Assembly (NCBI RefSeq): GCF_004340465.1
Contig: NZ_SLVV01000002.1
Span: forward strand, 310,001 to 374,000
Direction: 5' to 3'
DNA from: Mesobacillus foraminis
GTDB lineage: Bacteria; Bacillota; Bacilli; Bacillales; Cytobacillaceae
DNA: 64,000 nucleotides
This document shows positions 52,683-60,237 of this stretch, piece by piece; within the stretch, counting starts at the first letter, position 1; each line of letters begins with the position of its first letter. Under the pieces are notes generated by a model, which ran no database searches, was not told the DNA's origin, and was given only the letters and a program-made list of their open reading frames with translations. The position numbers were made by a program, and so were the translations under genes.

Positions 52683-52714
52683 GTAGCGACAGGCAGGGAG
52701 CCTGTCGCTATACT
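52683..52714 (-). terminator. terminator of the transketolase operon
   Basis: AGCGACAGGC / GCCTGTCGCT, a perfect 10-bp stem with a 5-base loop, followed on the minus strand by ACTTTTCT. It separates the TIM-barrel gene from the hydrolase operon. Confidence 0.8.
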
Positions 52715-52750
52715 CAACAAACAGAGCAAATAGGATTAGGAAGAATAAGT

Positions 52751-53689
52751 TTACTTCAAACTGACAGCAGGTTTCCTGCTGTGCAGAAGGCTCCAGGCAT
52801 CAATCAGCGTGCGCTTGGACTGCGCAATGACAATATCGGGGGATTCATTGCCCACAGGCTTAACTTCAAAGGCAACGACATTTTTAATGCCTTCGCCTAT
52901 ATAGCCGATTTCCAATAAAGCTCTCAGGTATTCAGCAAGTTCTTCAACATCGTTTTCACTTCCAGGGTAGCCGAAACGCGGGTGCTGGTCTCCATAAGCC
53001 GGATCAGCCGGATCCTTAATATAACAGTTGCCGATATGTGCATGGTTAATGTAATCCCGAGCTACTGTAAGGGCTTCGATTGATGTTTCGCGCTGCATTG
53101 GCAGGTGGCTTAGGTCAAGCATAAGACCAAAGGTCGGATCCTGTTTCCGGACTTCCTTCGCTACCTCTACTGCGAGCGCATTAGAGCCGATCAAACATTT
53201 TTTATCGGTTTCATCGTCAAAGGTTTCCAGAGATAGCACAAGATTCCCTTTTGATTTTGCATAGGCAGAAAGTTCTTTAATCGAATCCGTTAAAAGCTGA
53301 AGGGCTAAATCTTCCTGAGAATCAGGCTTCGCGCCGCTAAGGAATCCAAACTTTGATGCTCCCAGCTCATACGCCTGGTCAATTCCACTCTTAACTAGTT
53401 CAATCGCAAATCTCCGTTCCTCTTCATTAAAGGAGTTCAGGTTTCCTTTGTTGCGCAGGAGAATGGGCTGCTCTCCAAATCCAACTGTCATTCTGCCGGA
53501 CTCAAGAATGCCTGCGGCTTCTTTGCGGTCCTCAGGATTATTGATGGAAGTGATTTCTATTCCTGAAAAGAAATCATCCAGCACGATTTTTTTGATGGTT
53601 TCCACTGTTGGCCCATCTCCCCCCATTGTCTGGGGGTAGGCCATAAAATGGACAATCCCTACTTTCATAGAATCATGAAGATTTGACAT
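52751..53689 (-). CDS. TIM-barrel sugar isomerase/epimerase-like protein
   Basis: A 312-residue xylose-isomerase-like TIM barrel (AP endonuclease family 2). Candidate metal ligands are Glu in LSLETFDDE near 155, Asp-x-x-His in LMLDLSHLP near 192, His in NHAHIGNC near 215 and Glu in VVAFEVKPVG near 280. Members epimerise or isomerise sugars and keto acids. It is the last gene before the operon terminator. Its ribosome site GGAGGG is 20 bases from the ATG, with the palindrome GCCGATATCGGC (53696-53707) in between. Confidence 0.82.
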   Translation of the reverse strand: MSNLHDSMKVGIVHFMAYPQTMGGDGPTVETIKKIVLDDFFSGIEITSINNPEDRKEAAGILESGRMTVGFGEQPILLRNKGNLNSFNEEERRFAIELVKSGIDQAYELGASKFGFLSGAKPDSQEDLALQLLTDSIKELSAYAKSKGNLVLSLETFDDETDKKCLIGSNALAVEVAKEVRKQDPTFGLMLDLSHLPMQRETSIEALTVARDYINHAHIGNCYIKDPADPAYGDQHPRFGYPGSENDVEELAEYLRALLEIGYIGEGIKNVVAFEVKPVGNESPDIVIAQSKRTLIDAWSLLHSRKPAVSLK

Positions 53690-53721
53690 TTATTCGCCGA
53701 TATCGGCTTCCCTCCTTAGAA

Positions 53722-55455
53722 TTATTTTTCAGAGTACTCGAATCCTTTAAGAGTTCCGTTGTTTGAGAATCCGCAGACTGCAGTTGGATCAACGACTACT
53801 TCAATCAGGTACGGCTTGCCGCTGTCGACCGCGCGCTGCAATGCTGGCTTGATCTCGTCATAATGTGTAACCAGTTCTCCCCGGACTCCCATCCCTGCGG
53901 CAGTCTTAACAAAGTCAATTCCACGTTCTTCATTGTCACAAAGTTCATTTCTATAAATTAGGTCGGTGGAAATCTGCCTTTCGTCATAGAACCAGTTCTG
54001 CTGCTGGCGAATCAATCCTAACAAGCTATTATTCATAACAAATACGATAATGGGAATATCATGCTTGGCAGCCGTAGCTAAATCCTGAAGGGACATTCCA
54101 AGGCTTCCATCCCCAAGGATGTTGACGCTTTGCCTTTCAGGAAATGCCAGCTTGGCAGCCATCGCAGCTCCCAGACCCCAGCCCATGGTTCCTGCGCCCC
54201 CTGTTAACAAATACGACCGCGGCACATAGGTTTCAAATAACTGGCATGACCAAATCTGGCTGATTCCGCAGTCATGTGATGCAAAAGCGTCGCGGTCAAG
54301 AAATTCACGAAGCTCTTTCAGAGCACGTTCCGGCCTGATTGGAAGAGTTTCATAGTCTTGTTTTCGTGCATGTTTTTTCCGTTCCTCCGTCAGGTCGATT
54401 TTAGCTCCTGCTTCAGCCGTAGCCGCCACCCCAGCCCCAAGCTGCTTATAGGTTTGTGCCAGTTTCGCCATGAAGGATTTAACATCTGAAACAATACCCA
54501 GTTCTGTTTCTACCACTTTGCCAAGCTCTTTCCTGTCAATGTTTACATGAATGATGGTCGCATCCCGTTTAAAAATTTCGACATGTCCTGTGCTCCGGTC
54601 TGCAAAGCGGCCACCAAGGTTAATAATCAAATCGGATTCAAGAATGGTTTTATTTCCGAATGGGGTGTCAAGCATGGTTCCCATACGGCCTGCAAATAAG
54701 CGATGGTCGTTCGGGAACGTATCCATTCCCATGCCCGTGGTTACAACTGGAACTTCAATCGTTTCAACCAGTTCCTTCAATTCGGCAGTTGCATTGGCAA
54801 GATTCACACCGCCGCCTGAAATTACCACTGGTTTTTTGGCTTTTGCCAATAATTCGAGGACCTGCTGAATCTCTTCATCCGTTGCCTGAGGAAGCACTTC
54901 AGGCTGGGAGGAACCAATCAGTTCATCAAGGTCAATCTCAACTACTACTTTCTGCTGGTCAACTGGCAAATCAATCAGAACAGGCCCTTTTCGTCCAGTT
55001 GTCGCAGTTTCCCATGCTTCATGAATCAATTCGGCCACTTTAGATCCATCTTTTAAAATATAGGCCGCCTTCGTGACCGGCCTGGCCATTTCGACAATTG
55101 GAGCTTCCTGAAACTGCATGGTTCCGATCAAGGATGATTTCTGCTGTCCTGTCAGGGCAATCATAGGGATGGAATCCATCCATGCGCCATATAGCCCGGT
55201 AAGGAAATTGGTTCCCCCAGGACCTGAGGTTGCGGCACATACTCCTACTTTTCCGGTTGCTCGGGAATAGCCATCTGCCATAAAGGCTCCCGTTTGCTCA
55301 TGACGGACGACATATGATTTGATATTGGTTCTTTCTTTAATTGCATCATAAGTAGGCAAAATAGCTGCTCCCGGTACGCCGTATATATGTTCAACGCCTC
55401 TTTTTTCTAAGTAAATTGCGATTACTTCCCCTGCAGTCAATTTTTGTTTCGCCAT
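53722..55455 (-). CDS. ThDP-dependent carboligase (acetolactate synthase / Gcl-like)
   Basis: A 577-residue enzyme with the three ThDP domains. The N-terminal activation segment keeps the catalytic Glu (VVRHEQTGAFMADGY near residue 48), followed by TSGPGGTN, and the C-terminal ThDP motif is GDGSLGMSLQDLATAAKHDIP. The sequence and size lie between acetolactate synthase and glyoxylate carboligase. Glyoxylate carboligase characteristically has Val in place of that Glu, so this is not a canonical Gcl. It may join or split two-carbon units in this pathway. The ATG at 55455 follows AAGGGGTG. The frame opens earlier, at 55494. Confidence 0.85.
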   Translation of the reverse strand: MAKQKLTAGEVIAIYLEKRGVEHIYGVPGAAILPTYDAIKERTNIKSYVVRHEQTGAFMADGYSRATGKVGVCAATSGPGGTNFLTGLYGAWMDSIPMIALTGQQKSSLIGTMQFQEAPIVEMARPVTKAAYILKDGSKVAELIHEAWETATTGRKGPVLIDLPVDQQKVVVEIDLDELIGSSQPEVLPQATDEEIQQVLELLAKAKKPVVISGGGVNLANATAELKELVETIEVPVVTTGMGMDTFPNDHRLFAGRMGTMLDTPFGNKTILESDLIINLGGRFADRSTGHVEIFKRDATIIHVNIDRKELGKVVETELGIVSDVKSFMAKLAQTYKQLGAGVAATAEAGAKIDLTEERKKHARKQDYETLPIRPERALKELREFLDRDAFASHDCGISQIWSCQLFETYVPRSYLLTGGAGTMGWGLGAAMAAKLAFPERQSVNILGDGSLGMSLQDLATAAKHDIPIIVFVMNNSLLGLIRQQQNWFYDERQISTDLIYRNELCDNEERGIDFVKTAAGMGVRGELVTHYDEIKPALQRAVDSGKPYLIEVVVDPTAVCGFSNNGTLKGFEYSEK

Positions 55456-55474
55456 TCTAGACACCCCTTGTTTT

Positions 55475-56914
55475 TTATTGTAGATTTCTAACAATCTCTA
55501 ATATGGACTCCCTGTTCCCCACATTGCCAGGAAACACAATGTACGGCGTATTCTGGAAATGAGCTTCGCTGCCGGTAAACCAGACAGGAACTCCCGCGAT
55601 GGCCTGGCCGAGTATTTTTGCCTTTTTGATTCCAAGTCCTTTTGTAGCAATGTCGCTTGATGTTATACCGCCTTTGGCAATGATGAATCTTGGTTTAACT
55701 GCAAGTGATTGGACGACTGCGACCAATGCCCCGGATATCGACTGGCTGATGTGAAGATTTTCTTCCTTGCCCTCGACCTTGATCACACCCCTGCTTGTGT
55801 AAATCACCGTATCCAGGCCGGAAGCCAGTTTTACCTCCAATTCACCTATGACCCGATGAAGCTCAGAGTCCCGTTCCCGCGGGTCAAGCAGTTTTGGCAC
55901 ATTCATTTCAATTTTCTGCACGAAAGTTTGATCCATTAAGGATTGAATCTGCTCCGTTGTCTTCTTCGTATGGGAGCCCACAATGATCAATCCGCCATAA
56001 CGGCCCTTTGTACCGGATGTTTGCAAATCTTCCGCTTTTACATATGGGCGATTTTCAAATCCGCCCAATGATTTTACAAACGACGCAGCAGTCCTGGACA
56101 AAAAGTGCTTTCCCGCTTCCAGAGCTTGAAGAACAGCCAGTGAAACGATATCCAGGTCTTGATATGACGCAGCATTAATAATAATTGGCTGATTGTTTTC
56201 TGCTTTGAGAAGCGTTTGGTAGACCTTATCGACTCCTCCTTCCCGGATATCCTCAAGCGAGATCGAAACCACCTCGCTTGAAGAAACCCGTCCACCTGAT
56301 TTTTCAGAAATGTAGTCTGGAAGGTGGGCAGTGGAATAACCAAACACAGCATCATTAGAAAACTCTGTATCCGAAGTTGGTACGAGATTGCCGCTTTCAG
56401 CCAGGTAGTGGGTATTGCCGATTGTGTACCGGTGGGCCTCAAAGAAAGCTGGAACAATTAAATGCCCTGATACTGATACACCGCAGGATTCTTCCAATTG
56501 GTCCGCCAGAACATCGATTTCAAGTGGATAGTGGCCCCGCAGTGTGGAATCCCCCCTGCTGATAATGGAAAAATGGATATTCAGTTCACGTGCTACACTG
56601 CAAAGGTTCTGGACAATTTCCCGGTTGATCCTTTCCGCCTCTTCAGCCCCATAGCTTCTAGTGTTGGTAAGGATATAGAGGACATTCCGGTCATCGCTAA
56701 GCCCTTTCTTGATCCAATCCTTCTCCCAATCTGTAATCACATAAATATCATGGACGGTCTGAACACCGGTCGGGTCATCATCTAATACAATCAGCTTGTA
56801 ACTCGACTTGTTGAGCTTTTTCCGTATATCCCGCCGGATCGATGCCCAGGCTGTATTTTCAGGCAGCTGATTCAGGATTTTTTCGATAGGCTGATAATCG
56901 ATAAGCTGTGGCAA
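55475..56914 (-). CDS. four-carbon acid sugar kinase family protein (DUF1537, OtnK/DtnK-like)
   Basis: A 479-residue kinase. The N-terminal substrate domain has VLDDDPTGVQTVHDI near residue 42 and the SRGDSTLRGHYPLE motif near 118. The C-terminal ATP domain has IVGSHTKKTTEQI, a YTSRG segment and AKGGITSSDIATKGLGI near 410. Known members phosphorylate 3-oxo-tetronates, D-threonate or erythronate. Start: TTG at 56914 after AAGGGGG. It overlaps the upstream end of the carboligase frame, in keeping with one operon. Confidence 0.88.
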   Translation of the reverse strand: MPQLIDYQPIEKILNQLPENTAWASIRRDIRKKLNKSSYKLIVLDDDPTGVQTVHDIYVITDWEKDWIKKGLSDDRNVLYILTNTRSYGAEEAERINREIVQNLCSVARELNIHFSIISRGDSTLRGHYPLEIDVLADQLEESCGVSVSGHLIVPAFFEAHRYTIGNTHYLAESGNLVPTSDTEFSNDAVFGYSTAHLPDYISEKSGGRVSSSEVVSISLEDIREGGVDKVYQTLLKAENNQPIIINAASYQDLDIVSLAVLQALEAGKHFLSRTAASFVKSLGGFENRPYVKAEDLQTSGTKGRYGGLIIVGSHTKKTTEQIQSLMDQTFVQKIEMNVPKLLDPRERDSELHRVIGELEVKLASGLDTVIYTSRGVIKVEGKEENLHISQSISGALVAVVQSLAVKPRFIIAKGGITSSDIATKGLGIKKAKILGQAIAGVPVWFTGSEAHFQNTPYIVFPGNVGNRESILEIVRNLQ

Positions 56915-56947
56915 GCTAATACCCCCTTTCTATACCTGTGCGGTTGA

Positions 56948-57895
56948 TTAAACCGGAGCTTTTTCTTTTAAAAGTTCAAAGGCGGATGAGACAATCCGGT
57001 GGGATCTTAATTCAAAGAAATCAAGCAATTCATCCATTTTGCCGGATACGCCGAAACGGTCATTTGTTCCCACACGTTTTACAGGGACCGGACAGTTTTC
57101 AGATAACACCTCTGCTACCGCACTGCCAAGTCCGCCAATGATGGAATGCTCCTCAACTGTCACTACATGCTTTGTTTTAGAGGCCGTTTTTATGATTGCC
57201 TCCGCATCAATCGGCTTAATGGTATGAACATGAATGACTTCTGCACTGATCCCTTGTGTTTCAAGCTCTTCAGCTGCTTTCAATGCTTCATCAAGCATAA
57301 TCCCCGTAGAGATAATGGAAACATCTCCGCCTTCTTTATAAAACTTTGCTTTTCCGATGACAAACGGATCCTCACGTTTAGTGACTACTGGTACAGGCAA
57401 TTTCCCGACACGAAGGTAAACTGGGCCTTCAAAGTGATAGGCTGCTTCCACCGCTTTTTCCATTTCAAGTGAATCAGCAGGTACGATGACCGTCATTCTC
57501 GGAAGGGAGCGCATCAGAGAGATATCCTCCAGCGGCAGATGGGTGGCCCCTTCTTGTGCAGCTGAAGTCCCTGCATTGTGGCCGACAATTTTCACATTGT
57601 TATTTGAGTAGCACACTGACACACGCATTTGATCGAACGCCCGCCCTGTCAGGAAGTTTGCGTAGGCATTAGCAAAGGGAACCTTCCCGGCAACGGCCAA
57701 ACCAGCTGCTGTTCCAACCAGGTCACATTCGGAAATTCCAATATTGAAAAAACGATTCGGATATTTTCCTTTGAACATCGTAGTTAAATTTGCCTTTGCG
57801 CAATCCGCATCCAAAACGACTACATCATTATGTTTCTCTCCAAGCCGTACTAGTGCTTCTCCATATCCTTGGCGTGGTGCAATCATCTCTGCCAT
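56948..57895 (-). CDS. transketolase, C-terminal subunit
   Basis: A 315-residue protein with the pyrimidine-binding domain (VVVLDADCAKANLT near residue 27, NIGISECDLVGTAAGLA) and the C-terminal transketolase domain (STGIMLDEALKAAEELE, VEEHSIIGGLG near 245). It pairs with the separate N-terminal subunit next door. The ATG follows the N-subunit stop with no gap. Split transketolases are typical of dedicated catabolic clusters, not of the housekeeping pentose pathway. Confidence 0.9.
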   Translation of the reverse strand: MAEMIAPRQGYGEALVRLGEKHNDVVVLDADCAKANLTTMFKGKYPNRFFNIGISECDLVGTAAGLAVAGKVPFANAYANFLTGRAFDQMRVSVCYSNNNVKIVGHNAGTSAAQEGATHLPLEDISLMRSLPRMTVIVPADSLEMEKAVEAAYHFEGPVYLRVGKLPVPVVTKREDPFVIGKAKFYKEGGDVSIISTGIMLDEALKAAEELETQGISAEVIHVHTIKPIDAEAIIKTASKTKHVVTVEEHSIIGGLGSAVAEVLSENCPVPVKRVGTNDRFGVSGKMDELLDFFELRSHRIVSSAFELLKEKAPV

Positions 57896-58720
57896 TTATT
57901 CCAACTCCTTCAAAGCGATTTCTAATTGTTCATCATTTGGGGCTAAACCATGCCATTCATGTGTGTCCTCCATAAAAGAAATTCCTTTCCCCTTAACCGT
58001 ATGGGCGAGGATGGCAGTTGGCCTTCCTTTTGTCCTCTCGGCTTCTCTATAAGCCTCATCCACCTGTTCAAGATCATGCCCGTCGATTTCGATGACATGC
58101 CAGCCAAAGGACCTGAATTTATCTCCCAGATTCTTGACACCTTTTACATTTTCAACGAAATCATCCAGCTGGATTTTATTCCAGTCAATGATGGCGCATA
58201 CATTATCAAGGTTATAGTGGGCTGTCGTCATCGCAGCTTCCCAGACCTGCCCTTCCTGCAATTCCCCGTCCCCTATCATGACGTAGGACCTCCGCTCACT
58301 CCCATCAAGCTTGGCAGCCAAAGCAACTCCATTCCCTACTGAAAGTCCCTGGCCCAATGATCCTGAAGAAATATCGACTCCTGGTATATGTTCACCGCAC
58401 GGATGCCCATGGAGTCTTCCATCTACATCCCTGAATGTCATAAGTTCTTCCACCGGAAAGAACCCTTTTTCAGCAAGTACCGAGTAATATACTGGGGTAC
58501 AGTGTCCTTTAGAAAGGAAAAAGCAGTCCCGGTCATTCCAGTCGGGATTCTTCGGATCTACCCTCATATGTTCATTAAACAGGACCGTTAATAGCTCTGT
58601 TGCAGATAACGAACCTCCTGGATGTCCGCTTCCTGCGTGATGCGTCATTTTTACGATGTGACGGCGAATCTTTTTTGTTAAATCCTTTAGATAAGCATTT
58701 TTTTCTACAGTGATCGTCAA
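57896..58720 (-). CDS. transketolase, N-terminal subunit
   Basis: A 274-residue protein with the ThDP diphosphate-binding domain: HHAGSGHPGGSLSATELL near residue 30, SLGQGLSVGNG near 115 and GDGELQEGQVWEAAM-to-IIDWNK near 145. Start: TTG at 58720 with AAGGAG eight bases upstream. The GTG at 58729 overlaps that site. It is the first gene of the operon, behind five operator-like repeats. Confidence 0.9.
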   Translation of the reverse strand: MTITVEKNAYLKDLTKKIRRHIVKMTHHAGSGHPGGSLSATELLTVLFNEHMRVDPKNPDWNDRDCFFLSKGHCTPVYYSVLAEKGFFPVEELMTFRDVDGRLHGHPCGEHIPGVDISSGSLGQGLSVGNGVALAAKLDGSERRSYVMIGDGELQEGQVWEAAMTTAHYNLDNVCAIIDWNKIQLDDFVENVKGVKNLGDKFRSFGWHVIEIDGHDLEQVDEAYREAERTKGRPTAILAHTVKGKGISFMEDTHEWHGLAPNDEQLEIALKELE

Positions 58721-58742
58721 GATTCTCACTCCTTATAGATAG

Positions 58743-58979
58743 GTTTCTTAATAAACAACAATGTTTCGGAATGGTGGTAAAAAAGGAGCAGTTGTTTATC
58801 GCGCAACTGCGTTTTTAGTCATAGGTAAAAAAAGAATTTCTATTTTTGTTGCTTATTATGAAACGACGTTTTTACCAAATGGTAAAAAATAAGGATAATT
58901 GTTGCTTAATTAACAACAACGTTTTTGAAACTAGGTATGAAAATCCGATTGCAGTTGTCTATTAAGAAACCGTGTTTGA
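58743..58979 (-). repeat. five tandem operator-like repeats before the transketolase operon
   Basis: Copies start at 58743, 58791, 58848, 58901 and 58954 (spacing 48, 57, 53, 53). On the + strand each begins near GTTGYTTAWTANRAAAC followed by NAYGTTTYY. The inner part, RAAAC-N3-GTTTY, is a dyad resembling KdgR-type IclR operators. The first copy reaches to within about 10 bases of the ribosome site. The remaining part of the 58730-59094 gap holds a possible promoter and the iclR terminator. Confidence 0.75.
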
Positions 58980-59061
58980 TCTTAGTTAAAGATTATCATC
59001 CTTTTCTGAAAATTACAACGATTATTTAAAAAAAAGTTTAGTTTTTTCTTACTTTCCAAAC

Positions 59062-59094
59062 TCAAAAAAGACAAACCAATATGGTCTGTCTTTT
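59062..59094 (-). terminator. terminator of iclR-type gene
   Basis: AAAAGACAAACC / GGTCTGTCTTTT stem with one mismatch around a 4-base loop, followed on the minus strand by TTGAGTTT, directly after the stop. Confidence 0.8.
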
Positions 59095-59865
59095 CTATCG
59101 ATGCTGCCTGGAAATAGCCCTCCATCCCAGACGACTGGAAATTTTCCCACCAATACTAGTAATATAATTTCTTAGTTCTGTCAGTCGTTCCTCACTCATT
59201 CGAATGGAAGGTCCTGAAATACTGACTGCAGCTACGATCACTCCCCTGTTGTCAAATATCGGTGCTGCAATGCAGGTTATACCAGGTTCATTCTCCTCAA
59301 ATTCAATCCCATAACCCTGGTTTCGGATTTTATCAAGTTCAACCATGAAGCTTTCTTTATCAGTGATGGTATTTTCTGTGTGCTTTGGCATCCCTTTTCG
59401 GTCAAGAATTGAAACGACTTCCGCCTGAGGTAAATGGGCTAGGATGACTTTGCCTACACTCGTACAATGAAGAGGTGCTCGCCTGCCGACTTTGGAATGG
59501 GTACGAAGGGTCTCATTGCCCTCAAGTTTTTCAATATAAATGACTTCTCCTTCATCATAGACAACAAGATGGATGACTTCATTTGTTAGGGTTTCCAATT
59601 CTTTCAAAAAAGGCTTTGCCTCTAAACGCAAATCAATGGATTCCAGCAGAATCGAGCTCAGTTCCAATGGCTTATACCCAAGCTTGTACTTCTTTGTTTC
59701 AGAATCTTGCTCGATGTAGCCGTGGCTGACGAGAGTAGCCAATAGCCGAAAGATTGAGCTTTTGTTTAGTTCAAGATGGGAAGCTAGTTCGGTAACTCCC
59801 ATTCCATCTTTATTCTGGCTGACTAGTGATATGATTGTTAAGGCTCTGTCTACGGATTGAACCAT
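59095..59865 (-). CDS. IclR family transcriptional regulator
   Basis: A 256-residue regulator with an N-terminal winged helix (VQSVDRALTIISLVSQ, then MGVTELASHLELNKSSIFRLLATL) and a C-terminal effector domain (RAPLHCTSVGKVILAHLP near 130, GITCIAAPIFDNRGVIVAAVSISGP near 205), the KdgR-like subgroup pattern. TGGAGG lies before the ATG at 59865. The longer open frame to 59925 lacks signals. Repeats like those before the transketolase operon lie 128-212 bases upstream of its start, which suggests self-control. Confidence 0.9.
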   Translation of the reverse strand: MVQSVDRALTIISLVSQNKDGMGVTELASHLELNKSSIFRLLATLVSHGYIEQDSETKKYKLGYKPLELSSILLESIDLRLEAKPFLKELETLTNEVIHLVVYDEGEVIYIEKLEGNETLRTHSKVGRRAPLHCTSVGKVILAHLPQAEVVSILDRKGMPKHTENTITDKESFMVELDKIRNQGYGIEFEENEPGITCIAAPIFDNRGVIVAAVSISGPSIRMSEERLTELRNYITSIGGKISSRLGWRAISRQHR

Positions 59866-59992
59866 TTTTATCCTCCAGTGGTGAATATTTCTTGAAAAGG
59901 ATGTTCCTCTTTGATTTATTTTCAAATGTTTTCCTAAAACGGCGCTGTATACCTTGCTGTTCTGAATTCGTTGACGGAAAATCAGCCGGGCA

Positions 59993-60077
59993 GTTGTTCT
60001 ATATAGGAAAGTGATTCTATATTATTTTAGCTGATTACTTTTCATCATTCCGTTGCTTAATATAAAACATTGTTTCC
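59993..60077 (-). promoter_or_regulatory. two IclR-regulon operator copies upstream of the iclR-type gene
   Basis: GTTGCTTAATATAAAACATT then GTTTCC begins at 60052, and a weaker copy GTTGTTCTATATAGGAAAG begins at 59993, 59 bp apart. The copy at 60052 contains the dyad AAAACATTGTTTC. The remainder of the gap 59866-60237 is AT-rich leader and the BCCT terminator. Confidence 0.6.
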
Positions 60078-60194
60078 CTAATATAGCAAAATCATCTCCA
60101 CGGACTTTATTCTACCAAAATATATTTTTTCCAGCAACGATTTTCTGACTTTTCAATAAAATAAAATGAGTTCAAATAACAGTCAGTAATTGAA

Positions 60195-60230
60195 AAAACC
60201 GCACAGGCTGTTGAGCCAGTGCGGTTTGTC
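60195..60230 (-). terminator. terminator of BCCT transporter gene
   Basis: AACCGCAC / GTGCGGTT stem with a partly paired 18-base loop, followed on the minus strand by TTTTCAATT. Confidence 0.8.
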
Positions 60231-60237
60231 CTTTTGT

